From a bacterium (GTDB taxonomy: Bacteria; Verrucomicrobiota; Lentisphaeria; Victivallales; GWF2-38-69), in contig JAJXWI010000006.1 of the NCBI GenBank assembly GCA_021781705.1, forward strand, positions 1-64,000: a stretch of 64,000 nucleotides of DNA, in the 5' to 3' direction. The first letter of the stretch is position 1; the number at the start of each line of letters is the position of its first letter. Below, one piece after another: positions 17,927 to 26,290 of the stretch. The notes beneath the pieces were generated by a model. It saw nothing but the letters and a program-made list of their open reading frames with translations, made no database searches and had not been told where the DNA came from. The position numbers and the translations under genes are program-made.

Positions 17927-18349
17927 TCAGGCTATTATCGGCATCCTCTCTTCGCAGGAAATAGGCGGAGCCATAAATGGAGCTTTTAAATTTTTTTCAA
18001 AATCAATAGGAACATTAAAATCATCTATAGAATCTTTTTCTGTCTTTGAAAGAAGACCGTAATCCAGCATATTAAAAACTATATTGCCCACTGACATTCC
18101 ATCTTTTATGCCCCACTCGCAAAACACTTCATAAGCAAGTGGACCAAACTTTTTTATGGCATACTCAGCTATGCCCATAAGAAGTTCCTGTCCAGAAACA
18201 TGCCTCGACTCTTCTGCATCTCGCGTAGACTCACACATTTTTACAGTATAAATAACAGCATCATTCACAAAGCCATAGGAATCAGGATGATAACGGTCAT
18301 CCTTGATCATGATTTTTTTAACGGCTTCGTAAAATTCCAGATTCTGCAT
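17927..18349 (-). CDS. Minf_1886 / TIGR04138-like conserved hypothetical protein
   Basis: 140 aa. Resembles the small conserved protein described for Planctomycetes and Verrucomicrobia: DDRYHPDSYGFVNDAVIYT near 17-35, RHVSGQELLMGIAEYAIKKFG near 48-68, and WGIKDGMSVGNIVFNMLDYGLLSKTEKDS near 81-109. The function is unknown. Useful mainly as a taxonomic hint. Forty bases upstream of asnS on the same strand. Confidence 0.75.
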   Translation of the reverse strand: MQNLEFYEAVKKIMIKDDRYHPDSYGFVNDAVIYTVKMCESTRDAEESRHVSGQELLMGIAEYAIKKFGPLAYEVFCEWGIKDGMSVGNIVFNMLDYGLLSKTEKDSIDDFNVPIDFEKNLKAPFMAPPISCEERMPIIA

Positions 18350-18533
18350 AGTGGTGATAATTTAATAAATATTTCACTTCCCTTTCCGGAGTGATATATA
18401 TTTGATGTCAACGATGTAATGAACTCTGAAAGTACCTCGTATCTGGCTTAAGTCAACTCTTCTCATAAATTTTGATCTTAAAAAATATATTTTCCATTAT
18501 TTTGCAAGATGTTAATTTTAGTGCAAATATTTT

Positions 18534-18556
18534 TATACCTAACATCTAACACCTAT
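18534..18556. repeat. Heptamer-repeat tract at the ATPase 3' end
   Basis: ACCTAAC ATCTAAC ACCTATT: three 7-bp units. They encode the last residues and stop of the P-type ATPase gene (IGVRC-stop on the reverse strand). Confidence 0.6.
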
Positions 18557-21253
18557 TTTTCTTCGCCTGATTAATTTTTCTACTTCTACGGCGAAAAATA
18601 TCACAGACGATAATACAAGTGTAAGTACAAGTTCATCCAAAGTTAGGGGCTCTGTCTTAAAAATAGGGTTCAAGAATGGAACATATATCGTTGCCATTTG
18701 TGCAATAAAAGTCAGTACAACAGCACCTAAAAGCGGTTTATTTGAAAAGAATCCCTGCGTAAAGATAGATTGGGTTTCAGACCTTATGGCAAGCACATGC
18801 CCCAGCTGGGTTAAGCATAATACTGTAAACACCATTGTCTGCCAATGCCCATGTCCAGTACTGATCGACCATGCTTGGGTAAAAAGAGTTACTCCGCCCA
18901 TCAACAATCCGACCCAAATTGCATGAATGCCTAACCCATGAGCGAATATACTTTCTTTTGGATGCCTCGGAGGCCTGCTCATCAGGTCTCCTTCTGCAGG
19001 TTCGGCAGAGAGGGCAAGTGCAGGAAGTCCATCTGTGGCAAGATTGACCCACAGTATATGAATTGGTAAGAGCGGAATTGGAAGACCAAGCAAAGGCGCA
19101 AGAAAGAGCGTCCATATTTCTCCAGAATTAGTCGTAAGTAGGTATCTTACGAATTTTCTAATATTGTCGTATATCTTTCTTCCTTCTCTTATGGCTTTAA
19201 CGATAGTAGCGAAATTATCATCAAGGAGTATCATGTGAGCTGCTTCCTTTGATACATCTGTTCCTGTAATCCCCATTGCCACGCCAATATCCGCCCTTTT
19301 TAGTGCAGGCGCATCATTTACACCATCCCCTGTCATTGCAACAAACTGTCCCTTATCCTGAAGCGCCTTGACTATTTTTAGCTTTTGTTCTGGCGCCACC
19401 CTTGCATAAACCTTGATGTGCTCAACTTTCGCTTCGAACTCTTTCAACGATAAACATTCCAGTTCCCTGCCTGTAATTACCGTTGTGGCATCATGCCCGA
19501 TAATCCCCAGCCTTTTAGCTATTGCCATTGCTGTAGTAGGATGATCTCCGGTAATCATAACCGGTTTTATCCCGGCAGACTGGCATATTGCCACCGCTTC
19601 CCTTGCCTCTTCTCTCGGAGGATCCATCATACCAACCAGACCTAAGACAGTAAGATCTGCCTCAACATTCTCATGCGACATGTCATTCGGTAACGTGTTC
19701 CACTCTCTTACGGCAATACAAAGCACTCTGAGTCCATCATCAGCCATTCTCTCATTGACAGCATAAATCTCATCTTTGTTTATAGTCTTGATCCCATCTG
19801 AAGTTAACATATTACCAGCCTTTTCTATCACAGCTTCGATCGCACCTTTGGTAAAGGAAAGGTAGTTATGAGTTGATAATTGATGGTTCGTGGTTCGTGG
19901 TTCATGGTTGGTGGATTTTAGCTTTTCTCTATTACCTATATGGAACGTCGTCATGCGTTTTCTATCGGAGTCAAAAGGAATTTCTGCAACCCTCGACATC
20001 TGTTTTTCTATTTCACTTTTATCAAAACCTTTATCCTTGGCAATATTAAACAATGCTATCTCTGTAGGATCGCCTATTACGCTGCCTGAAGCATCTACCT
20101 CCGCATCGTTACTTAAAGCAAGCGCAGTAAAAAATATAGTTGATAGTTGGTGGTTCGTGGTTCGTGGTTCGTGATTGGAGAGGTTAATTTTCTCTCTTAA
20201 ATTTTCACCTTTAATTAATTTTCTATCAATATAAATTTCCTCCACCGTCATCTTATTCAGAGTGAGTGTTCCTGTCTTATCAGAGCAAATATAGGTAACG
20301 GAGCCGAGAGTCTCTACAGCTGCAAGTTTCCGTACCAATGCATTTTGTCTAACCATATTCTTTGCTCCTATGGCAAGAGATATGGTTATCACTGCTGGCA
20401 GCGCTTCAGGAATTGCTGCCACGGCAAGAGATATAGCAGTTAAAAACATCAGCAAAGGCTGTTCGCCTCTTAGCATTCCGATAGTAAAAACAATTGCGCA
20501 TATTGCAAGAACTGCAATGGCAAGTTTCTTTCCAAATGCGGCGAGCCTTTTTTGAAGGGGCGTTTTTACCTCTTTTTCATCTTGAAGCATCGCTGCAATC
20601 TTTCCAAGCTCTGTAGCCATTCCCGTGGCCACAGCAATACCCACGCCTCTGCCGTAAGACACGGTAGTACCTTTGTATACCATATTTTTCCTATCTCCGA
20701 GAGATAGTATTTCGTCATGCAATTCCTTTACATGCTTCTCTACTGGATGAGATTCGCCGGTAAGAGCAGCCTCTTCAATTTTCAACTGTGCAACCTCAAG
20801 CAACCTCAGGTCAGCAGGAACTACCTTTCCCGCTTCAAGAAGTACAATATCGCCGGGAACAATTTCTACCGCTGGAATATTTACAGGCTTTCCATCTCTT
20901 GTTACAGTAGCAAGTTGCGCCGCCATTTTTTTCAACGCATCCATTGCTTTTTCTGCTCTGTATTCCTGAACAAATCCTATAATGGCATTCAAAACAAGGA
21001 TCACTATTATTGCTAAGGTATCTGAGAGTTCGCCGATAATACCAGAAATTAATGCCGCTGCGATAAGAATAAGTATCATGAAGTCGCTGAACTGCTCAAT
21101 AAACATCATGAAAGGTGTCTTTTTCTTTTTCTCTTTTAATTCATTCGGACCGTATTCCTCAAGGCGTCTTTGTATTTCATTCGAAGAAAGTCCGCTAAGT
21201 GAAGAATTCATCGCCGTAATAACTTCCTCTACATTTTTTTGGTGCCAGTTCAT
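18539..21253 (-). CDS. P-type cation-transporting ATPase, Ca2+-ATPase (IIA) type
   Basis: 904-aa ion pump of the cytoplasmic membrane. Seen: N-terminal cation_ATPase_N (GLSSNEIQRRLEEYGPNEL), TGES in the actuator domain, the phosphorylated D325 in CSDKTGTLT, TGDGVNDAPALKRADIGVAMG in the P domain. M4 PEALPAV, M5 NSGEIW and M6 NLATDGLPALAL are the Ca2+-site helices of SERCA/LMCA1-like pumps. Expected role: Ca2+ export. Oddity: two insertions at about residues 358-372 and 447-462 in the nucleotide-binding domain both read NHEPRTTNHQLST and are encoded by 7-bp repeats. The frame stays open, so they would be translated. The C-terminus also ends in repeat sequence. Confidence 0.95.
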   Translation of the reverse strand: MNWHQKNVEEVITAMNSSLSGLSSNEIQRRLEEYGPNELKEKKKKTPFMMFIEQFSDFMILILIAAALISGIIGELSDTLAIIVILVLNAIIGFVQEYRAEKAMDALKKMAAQLATVTRDGKPVNIPAVEIVPGDIVLLEAGKVVPADLRLLEVAQLKIEEAALTGESHPVEKHVKELHDEILSLGDRKNMVYKGTTVSYGRGVGIAVATGMATELGKIAAMLQDEKEVKTPLQKRLAAFGKKLAIAVLAICAIVFTIGMLRGEQPLLMFLTAISLAVAAIPEALPAVITISLAIGAKNMVRQNALVRKLAAVETLGSVTYICSDKTGTLTLNKMTVEEIYIDRKLIKGENLREKINLSNHEPRTTNHQLSTIFFTALALSNDAEVDASGSVIGDPTEIALFNIAKDKGFDKSEIEKQMSRVAEIPFDSDRKRMTTFHIGNREKLKSTNHEPRTTNHQLSTHNYLSFTKGAIEAVIEKAGNMLTSDGIKTINKDEIYAVNERMADDGLRVLCIAVREWNTLPNDMSHENVEADLTVLGLVGMMDPPREEAREAVAICQSAGIKPVMITGDHPTTAMAIAKRLGIIGHDATTVITGRELECLSLKEFEAKVEHIKVYARVAPEQKLKIVKALQDKGQFVAMTGDGVNDAPALKRADIGVAMGITGTDVSKEAAHMILLDDNFATIVKAIREGRKIYDNIRKFVRYLLTTNSGEIWTLFLAPLLGLPIPLLPIHILWVNLATDGLPALALSAEPAEGDLMSRPPRHPKESIFAHGLGIHAIWVGLLMGGVTLFTQAWSISTGHGHWQTMVFTVLCLTQLGHVLAIRSETQSIFTQGFFSNKPLLGAVVLTFIAQMATIYVPFLNPIFKTEPLTLDELVLTLVLSSVIFFAVEVEKLIRRRKIGVRC
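19870..19914. repeat. Heptamer repeat inside the ATPase gene (copy 1)
   Basis: Tandem GGTTCGT-type 7-bp units, in-frame in the ATPase N domain. On the coding strand: AACCATG AACCACG AACCACG AACCATC AATTATC. Confidence 0.85.
20139..20180. repeat. Heptamer repeat inside the ATPase gene (copy 2)
   Basis: Same 7-bp unit as at 19870 (AATCACG AACCACG AACCACG AACCACC AACTATC on the coding strand), same reading frame, giving the same NHEPRTTNHQLST peptide. Confidence 0.85.
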
Positions 21254-21325
21254 AAAATCCTTATCTTATCTGCTTTCGCTTATGAGACTCGTGAACATAT
21301 TATATTATTGTTTTACCAATTTACG

Positions 21326-21513
21326 ATTCGGACAAATGTCAAGTATTCAGTAAAGTACGTGTAGCATTACGTCGATTTACGGCGCCTTGCTAAAACGCAT
21401 GGCTAAAGAAAGTCGATCTACCATAAGAAAACGCGGCGCCCTCGGCGAGGTCGCCCTACATTGAAAAAAATACAATATTAGGCAGGGACAGATCGCCGAG
21501 CCGTCCGTTTGAT
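21326..21513 (+). repeat. GC-rich dispersed element, copy A (MITE-like)
   Basis: The core 21428-21513 matches the reverse complement of 61327-61411 at about 90% by eye, including GCGGCGCCCTCGGCGAGGTC and GGGACAGATCGCCGAG. The left end (GACAAATGTCAAGTATTCA, 21329-21347) matches the end of copy B, but here about 75 extra bases separate it from the core. Fills most of the gap between the ATPase and tRNA-Gln; no gene inside. Confidence 0.75.
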
Positions 21514-21548
21514 TTTTTAGTGTTATGAATAGACATTAGAAAGAAAAG

Positions 21549-21622
21549 TGGCAACCCCGTAAGGATTCGAACCTCAACTAAATGGACCAAAACCACTTGT
21601 GCTACCGTTACACCACGGGGTT
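21549..21622 (-). tRNA. tRNA-Gln (anticodon TTG), CCA encoded
   Basis: Cloverleaf: acceptor AACCCCG/CGGGGTT, D arm GTG...CAC with GGTAG, anticodon stem AGTGG/CCATT with loop TTTTGGT (anticodon TTG), T arm TGAGG-TTCGAAT-CCTTA, discriminator G then CCA. 74 nt. Confidence 0.95.
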
Positions 21623-21682
21623 TTAAGAGGCAGTTAAATTAGCGATATTTTTATATATTTCCAGCAAAATTCTGAAAACTTT

Positions 21683-22717
21683 TCACTTTATACAATTCGG
21701 GTAATTTTCATCCAGGAATTTCTGAAGTTCGGGCCATACCCTGTCTATCGGCTCATTTTGCCTTTCTAACTCCCGTAAATAAAAATAATATTTCCGCCCA
21801 ATATTGATCTTTTTCCTCTCGGTTTCATAAAGATATTTTTCTACTTCCTTATCAAGAGAGAGAGGATTTTTCGGATTTATTGCCCGTTCTACAGCTACCT
21901 TATTAAGGTGCTCATTAAACGAGGCGGAAACGTCTTCTTCAGGCAAGCCAAAGTCGGCATGGTGTTTCTTTAAAAGTTCTTCAAAAAATTTTCCTTTATC
22001 ATATTTGTCTGAGGATTGAAGAATTTTTATATATTCAAATATAAATTCTTTGCCTCTCTTCTTCTTTAAAATAGCATCTATCAGGAGTTGACTCTCTTCA
22101 GCAAAGCAATCGTAAAGAGCTCCATCTTCCGCGACATTTTCGAAAGTTATGATTTTTTGATAATCAACCTTACCCTTATGCTGTACAATTCGGGTTAATA
22201 TAGGAAAATCTGAATATGTAAAAGATGGGTCTCTCTGTCGATTAACTTCTCTTAAAGTTCCTGTTGTAATCCATTTTATATCTGAATCCTTGTATTTATC
22301 AACGGGAATAGAAATTTTGGCAAGCAGAAATGCCTTTATCAAATTCTTTTCAAAATTTCGCGTGTCGGCGAATAAAAGTTTTTGGTTGGTAACAACTTCT
22401 ATAGTTGCAGGAGTTTTTCCATTCTTTATAACATTTGAGAGAGCCTTGTCATCGATAACAACTTCCAAATTGTATTCAGGAAACTCTAATCCGTACATTC
22501 TATTAAACAGATAGGCTGTCTGAATAAAGTAACTGTTAACTCTGTAGTACTCATAGTCATTTATTTCGGCATAGACACTAATATCAGGGCAAAATTGAAC
22601 TTTTGAAGTTGCTGCAAGCTGTAGAGAAAGAGTTAAAAAGAAAAATATTAGGATCCCACGGAATATAGGCTGAAGTAAATTAACTCGAAGAATATTAGCT
22701 GAAAACATCGTATACAA
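21683..22717 (-). CDS. Hypothetical secreted or membrane-anchored protein
   Basis: 344 aa. N-terminal hydrophobic segment (about 18-36, ILIFFFLTLSLQLAATS) looks like a signal peptide or anchor. The rest is soluble. FIQTAYLFNRMYGLEFP followed by YNLEVVIDD resembles the start of peptidase-MA-like extracellular domains, but no HExxH is present. Function unknown. Starting Met could also be at residue 4. Same strand as the heptosyltransferase upstream, but 370 bp apart. Confidence 0.65.
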   Translation of the reverse strand: MYTMFSANILRVNLLQPIFRGILIFFFLTLSLQLAATSKVQFCPDISVYAEINDYEYYRVNSYFIQTAYLFNRMYGLEFPEYNLEVVIDDKALSNVIKNGKTPATIEVVTNQKLLFADTRNFEKNLIKAFLLAKISIPVDKYKDSDIKWITTGTLREVNRQRDPSFTYSDFPILTRIVQHKGKVDYQKIITFENVAEDGALYDCFAEESQLLIDAILKKKRGKEFIFEYIKILQSSDKYDKGKFFEELLKKHHADFGLPEEDVSASFNEHLNKVAVERAINPKNPLSLDKEVEKYLYETERKKINIGRKYYFYLRELERQNEPIDRVWPELQKFLDENYPNCIK

Positions 22718-22740
22718 ATTCAGTTTTTATTATTTCTCTT

Positions 22741-22815
22741 CTGTCGCCACGCCCTAAAGAGGCGGGCTTGTTTTTATTTATTGTTTCATAGTCCACGGGC
22801 TCACGCCCGTGGCTA
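22741..22815 (+). repeat. Intergenic hairpin repeat
   Basis: CCACGGGC (22793-22800) and GCCCGTGG (22805-22812) make a perfect 8-bp stem with a 4-nt loop. A second GC-rich stem (GCCC/GGGC) followed by TTGTTTTTA lies at 22751-22775. Looks like a dispersed palindrome or terminator between genes. Confidence 0.55.
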
Positions 22816-22961
22816 TCATCTTTGTATAATATTCCGGAGGTTATTTCGTGCTCGGGAATTCCCAATCTTCACTTTCAAAATCCTTAATAGCCTCTTTTGT
22901 CTCTTTTTGAAGCTTAGGCGATAAATGTTCGATAGCTTGTTCCTGAGATCTTTTAAGTTGT

Positions 22962-23105
22962 TTAGAATATAGCAATGGAAACAACTGCCAAGACAGTTGA
23001 CGCAACATTCCCAAATCCCTCGAATATGCTTCGCCATCCCGTAGGACTACTACATTCACTGCATCGACTCTGTCCACATTTACTACATTTAACTTTCTGA
23101 TTCAT
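22962..23105 (-). CDS. Small zinc-ribbon membrane protein, possibly frameshifted
   Basis: 47-aa ORF whose ATG overlaps the heptosyltransferase stop by about 17 bases. Two CxxC knuckles (KCSKCGQ and RCSECSS) are followed by a hydrophobic helix (NVASTVLAVVSIAIF) and a stop. Beyond the stop, another frame continues as a charged helix (SKQLKRSQEQAIEHLSPK...) down to 22841, which looks like coding sequence. So the real gene may be 22841-23105, broken by a frameshift near 22970. Function unknown. Confidence 0.45.
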   Translation of the reverse strand: MNQKVKCSKCGQSRCSECSSPTGWRSIFEGFGNVASTVLAVVSIAIF

Positions 23106-24186
23106 TATTATCTCCGTTACTATCACTTTTTATATTCACTTTTTCTATGGCTTCTATTACATCTGCAGGAGTTATAGATTGAAGACACATATAGGTTTTT
23201 TCAGGATTAACGCACTCTCTGGAAAAGCATGGAGAACAGCTCTGTTTCTTTAAGAGAACCGTCCAGTTTTTACTCAAAGGTCCTGTGGCAAAAGGGTCGG
23301 TAGAACCGAATACAGCGACACCCTTCGTATCGAGAGCTGAACCAAGATGCATTACCCCGCTGTCATTGGAAATACAAATATCCGATTTCTTGAGGATGTA
23401 GATAAGCTCTTTCAAATTGGTTTTCCCCGCAAGATTCAATATACGAGAATTGTCCAACCCCAAAACAACACTTTCGGCAGTTTCCGTTTCATTATTGGCA
23501 CCAACAATAACCACTCTGCCATTTTTTTCTTTCATCCAATACCGGCAAACTTCATTATACGAGGAGGCGTCCCATCGTTTTGCCGGACCATATGCAGCGC
23601 CCGGAGCCACGACCATAACATTCCCCTCTTCCAGGAAAGTTTTTATTTTCTGGTCTCTTAATTCTGAAGAATCAATGAGCGTAAATTCAGGATAGTTTTC
23701 ATCCCATTTTTCACAACCCAATTCATATACCATTGAGAGGTATTTATAAGACTGATGCTCTTCAGAATATGATTTTTTCTCGTGCCATTTTACTCTGAAG
23801 CTTCTTGTCAATAAAATATTTCGCAACCCATTTGATGCGCCATAAACTTTTGGTACCGTTTTTCGAAAGTACCACGCAGACCGGAAGGAGTTTACAAAAA
23901 GAAAACCCAGCCCAGCCCTAAGCTCAGACAATTCTTTGAGCTTTTCCTTGTTCAAGGAAGAATGGCCACTTCCAGTCGTTATTATTTTTGAAACCCAAGG
24001 AATAGATGAATACAATGGAGAAAGATTATCTGGACAGACTACAAAAAATCCACACCCTTCCGGCAAGGCTTTTTTAATGCAGGTCATTGCCGGCAAAGCC
24101 ATGATAGCATCACCAAGCCAGTTGGGAGATCTGACAACAATCCCATTGCGCCAGTCCAAGGAGGATATTTCTGAATTCAAACGCAT
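23089..24186 (-). CDS. Lipopolysaccharide heptosyltransferase, GT9 family (WaaF-like)
   Basis: 365 aa. Cytoplasmic face glycosyltransferase adding ADP-heptose to LPS inner core or a related glycan. Seen: NWLGDAIMALPAMT near 20-33, VVAPGAAYGPAKRW near 191-204, ISNDSGVMHLGSALDTKGVAVFGSTDP near 279-305, and the Cys-rich C-terminal SCSPCFSREC typical of WaaF. Supports a Gram-negative outer membrane. The upstream flank holds a heptamer-repeat tract. Confidence 0.92.
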   Translation of the reverse strand: MRLNSEISSLDWRNGIVVRSPNWLGDAIMALPAMTCIKKALPEGCGFFVVCPDNLSPLYSSIPWVSKIITTGSGHSSLNKEKLKELSELRAGLGFLFVNSFRSAWYFRKTVPKVYGASNGLRNILLTRSFRVKWHEKKSYSEEHQSYKYLSMVYELGCEKWDENYPEFTLIDSSELRDQKIKTFLEEGNVMVVAPGAAYGPAKRWDASSYNEVCRYWMKEKNGRVVIVGANNETETAESVVLGLDNSRILNLAGKTNLKELIYILKKSDICISNDSGVMHLGSALDTKGVAVFGSTDPFATGPLSKNWTVLLKKQSCSPCFSRECVNPEKTYMCLQSITPADVIEAIEKVNIKSDSNGDNNESES

Positions 24187-24191
24187 GATGT

Positions 24192-24228
24192 ATTGCTGAT
24201 TTATGATTTGTGATTGCTAATTATAAAA
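24192..24228. repeat. Heptamer-repeat tract upstream of the heptosyltransferase
   Basis: TTGCTGA TTTATGA TTTGTGA TTGCTAA TTATAAA: five degenerate 7-bp units, only 6 bp before the heptosyltransferase start, so it forms its 5' untranslated region. Confidence 0.7.
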
Positions 24229-24263
24229 ATATTTAAAATTCAAAACCAATTATTTTTCCCTTA

Positions 24264-24355
24264 TAGGATCAGACCGCCGAGATGTCCATCAGTACCGAGC
24301 TTAAACTCGGTATAAACACAAAACTGGCGGACGAGATAACTCTCGACCGCCAAAA
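24264..24355. repeat. Palindrome-rich intergenic segment, relative of the GC-rich element
   Basis: CAGACCGCCGAGATGTCC (24270-24287) resembles the CAGATCGCCGAGCTGTCC core of the element at 61.3 kb. Two stems follow: ACCGAG/CTCGGT (24294-24311) and TGGCGG/CCGCCA (about 24327-24353). No coding frame. Confidence 0.45.
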
Positions 24356-24410
24356 CTTATACAAAGATTAATTATTGAGCATGTAGGCTAGCCTACATAA
24401 CACACGTACT

Positions 24411-24827
24411 CTATTTCCACGAAACCACGATAGTACCTCCAGCCTGAACGCTGACTAATGTATCTTCATATGAATAAGTAACACCGTCACATTCAAATAT
24501 AGGTTCGCTAGGAAGAGCGTTTCCAGCGAACTCCTTAGTAATCCTAAAGACCAATTTTAAGCCCTTATTAAACATGAAGAAGCACTCATCATAACAATAA
24601 ACATCTCCAGGGGGAATGCGTCCAAGACTATCGTAAGAATGCTTTTCGAATCCTTTTACAAAAATATCCGTCTTGATAACCATATACTCTTTAGTATTAT
24701 TCTGGATTTTCCCAGACGACACAACCACCTCAATATCCTCGCCTACTGGTAGGTTTTGGCGATACGCTGCCTGCGTAGCTGTCGCTAAAGATGTCATAAC
24801 TAAAACCGCAACTATAAACTTTTTCAT
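24411..24827 (-). CDS. Hypothetical secreted protein
   Basis: 138 aa with a textbook signal peptide (KKFIVAVLVMTSLATATQA, cleavage after AxA). The mature domain is beta-rich (EDIEVVVSSGKI, KEYMVIKTDIFVKGF, GGTIVVSWK) with a Cys pair (VYCYDEC) and one later Cys. No family recognised. Shine-Dalgarno AGGAG 7 bases before the ATG. Confidence 0.65.
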   Translation of the reverse strand: MKKFIVAVLVMTSLATATQAAYRQNLPVGEDIEVVVSSGKIQNNTKEYMVIKTDIFVKGFEKHSYDSLGRIPPGDVYCYDECFFMFNKGLKLVFRITKEFAGNALPSEPIFECDGVTYSYEDTLVSVQAGGTIVVSWK

Positions 24828-24919
24828 ATTTATCTCCTTTTTTTTTGTTTTTTATAACAGTCTTTGCAAATATAGATTCTACCTAGGAATTTTTCAAGAA
24901 AAAATCAAGAAAAAATAAA

Positions 24920-25843
24920 TTATCTTACTCTATTTAGGATAACATTTGCCCAGGAAAGGCCGACACCAAAACCACTAGCTAAAACACGCATTGCAGATTT
25001 GTCATTTAAAATCTTCTCAAGAAGGATAGGAATTGAAGATGAGACAGTATTTCCATACCCATAAATATCGTACATAACCTTCTCTTCTTCGAGATCAAGT
25101 TTTTTAGCAAGAGAATCAACTATGAACCTGCTACCCTGGTGAATAAGGTATTTATCTATATCTTTTACAGTAAGATTATTTCGTGAAAGTAAATTCAATA
25201 TATCTGAGGGTACTTCTTTAATGGCGAAATTCGCTATTCCCCTGCCATTCATGTAAAGAACGCTATTTTCACAGATCAGGTCTTTGTAGTCTTTCCCTGA
25301 AGTTCCGTAAGAAATATCTTGTGTAACAAATATCGGATTTTCAGATATTAATGTAACTGCACTACCATCACCAAAAATAAGGGACGTATTTTTATCGTCA
25401 GTATCAATTATTTTTGAATAAGGATCGGCGGTAAACAACAACCCTTTTTTCATTTTATTGGCAGCCATAAAGGATTGGACTATAGATAAGCCATAAACAA
25501 ACCCCGAACATCCGAGAGATATGTCAAAAGAAGCACAACTACCTTTTAATCCTAGCTTACCGTGAAGAATAGCAGATGTTTGAGGAAGGGAATAGTCTGG
25601 ATTCTGAGTTACTACTACCAATAAATCAATTTCCTCGGGAGAAATTTGTACTTTTCCCTTAAGCCTGTCATAAGCGCTAAGACACAAATCCGTAGTATTT
25701 TCATTGTCGGCTTTTATCGCTATTTGCTCTACTCCTATTCTCTCTTTGATGAACTCGTCAGTTATGTTAAATTTTTCTTTTCTGTCGTAGTTAGACACCC
25801 GTTTTTCCGGTATGTAATAAGCGATTTCTTCTATGCCCAGCAT
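24920..25843 (-). CDS. 3-oxoacyl-ACP synthase III family (FabH-like) ketosynthase
   Basis: 307 aa thiolase-fold enzyme. The triad is visible: Cys in SLGCSGFVYG near 108, His in YLIHQGSRF near 233, Asn in YGYGNTVSSS near 262. The usual IHQAN is IHQGS, as in many specialised FabH homologues, so the substrate may differ from acetyl-CoA plus malonyl-ACP. Also visible: FGDGSAVTLIS and the C-terminal GFGVGLSWA glycine loop. A housekeeping FabH would normally lie near plsX/fabD; here it follows a ribosomal operon after a terminator and is likely a separate unit. Confidence 0.88.
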   Translation of the reverse strand: MLGIEEIAYYIPEKRVSNYDRKEKFNITDEFIKERIGVEQIAIKADNENTTDLCLSAYDRLKGKVQISPEEIDLLVVVTQNPDYSLPQTSAILHGKLGLKGSCASFDISLGCSGFVYGLSIVQSFMAANKMKKGLLFTADPYSKIIDTDDKNTSLIFGDGSAVTLISENPIFVTQDISYGTSGKDYKDLICENSVLYMNGRGIANFAIKEVPSDILNLLSRNNLTVKDIDKYLIHQGSRFIVDSLAKKLDLEEEKVMYDIYGYGNTVSSSIPILLEKILNDKSAMRVLASGFGVGLSWANVILNRVR

Positions 25844-25960
25844 ATTATCAAATCCCTTTTTATTAAGGCGTTATTCATATTTTATAACATATAAATTAAT
25901 TAGGATTTAGACTGTTTTCCAGTCAAAATTCATACTTTTCGTCCAAATTAAAGAACTAAA

Positions 25961-25998
25961 AAAGCTCCTCTGCCTATAAAAAACAAGGGAGCTTTAAT
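25961..25998 (-). terminator. Terminator after rpsS
   Basis: On the reverse strand AAAGCTCC (25995-25988) pairs with GGAGCTTT (25968-25961), then a T-rich tail. It closes the ribosomal operon directly after rpsS. Confidence 0.75.
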
Positions 25999-26020
25999 TT
26001 CAGCAACAAAAAAAAGAGCT

Positions 26021-26290
26021 TTATTTACCGCTGACGACACCATGTTGTTTAAACTGACGTGTCAGAGAAAATTCTCCAAGTTTGTGTCCAATCATATTTT
26101 CAGTAACAAATACTGAAAGAAAGTTCTTTCCGTTATGAACACTGAAAGTGTGCCCGACAAAATCAGGAAGAATAACAGATCTTCTTGACCATGTTTTAAT
26201 AGGCTTCTTCAGAGAACCCTTGTTCATTTTCTCAACTTTCTTAAGAAGATGAGAGTCTACAAAAGGCCCTTTTTTTACCGATCTAGCCAT
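26021..26290 (-). CDS. rpsS: 30S ribosomal protein S19
   Basis: 89 aa. [15 protein letters not shown] at the start, [20 protein letters not shown] in the middle and [11 protein letters not shown] near the end are all standard S19. Start overlaps the rplB stop by one base. Binds the 30S head. Unusually this is the last gene of the operon: rplV, rpsC and rplP do not follow. Confidence 0.98.
   Translation of the reverse strand: MARSVKKGPFVDSHLLKKVEKMNKGSLKKPIKTWSRRSVILPDFVGHTFSVHNGKNFLSVFVTENMIGHKLGEFSLTRQFKQHGVVSGK

Noticed and set aside
18777-19115. 112-aa reverse-strand Cys-rich ORF
   Set aside because: Shadow frame within the ATPase gene; no independent signal.
19870-20180. ATPase called a pseudogene because of the repeats
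   Set aside because: Frame, catalytic motifs and transmembrane helices are intact on both sides of each insertion.
20139-20180. Rickettsia-type palindromic element in the ATPase
   Set aside because: The insert is a tandem 7-mer without palindromic structure.
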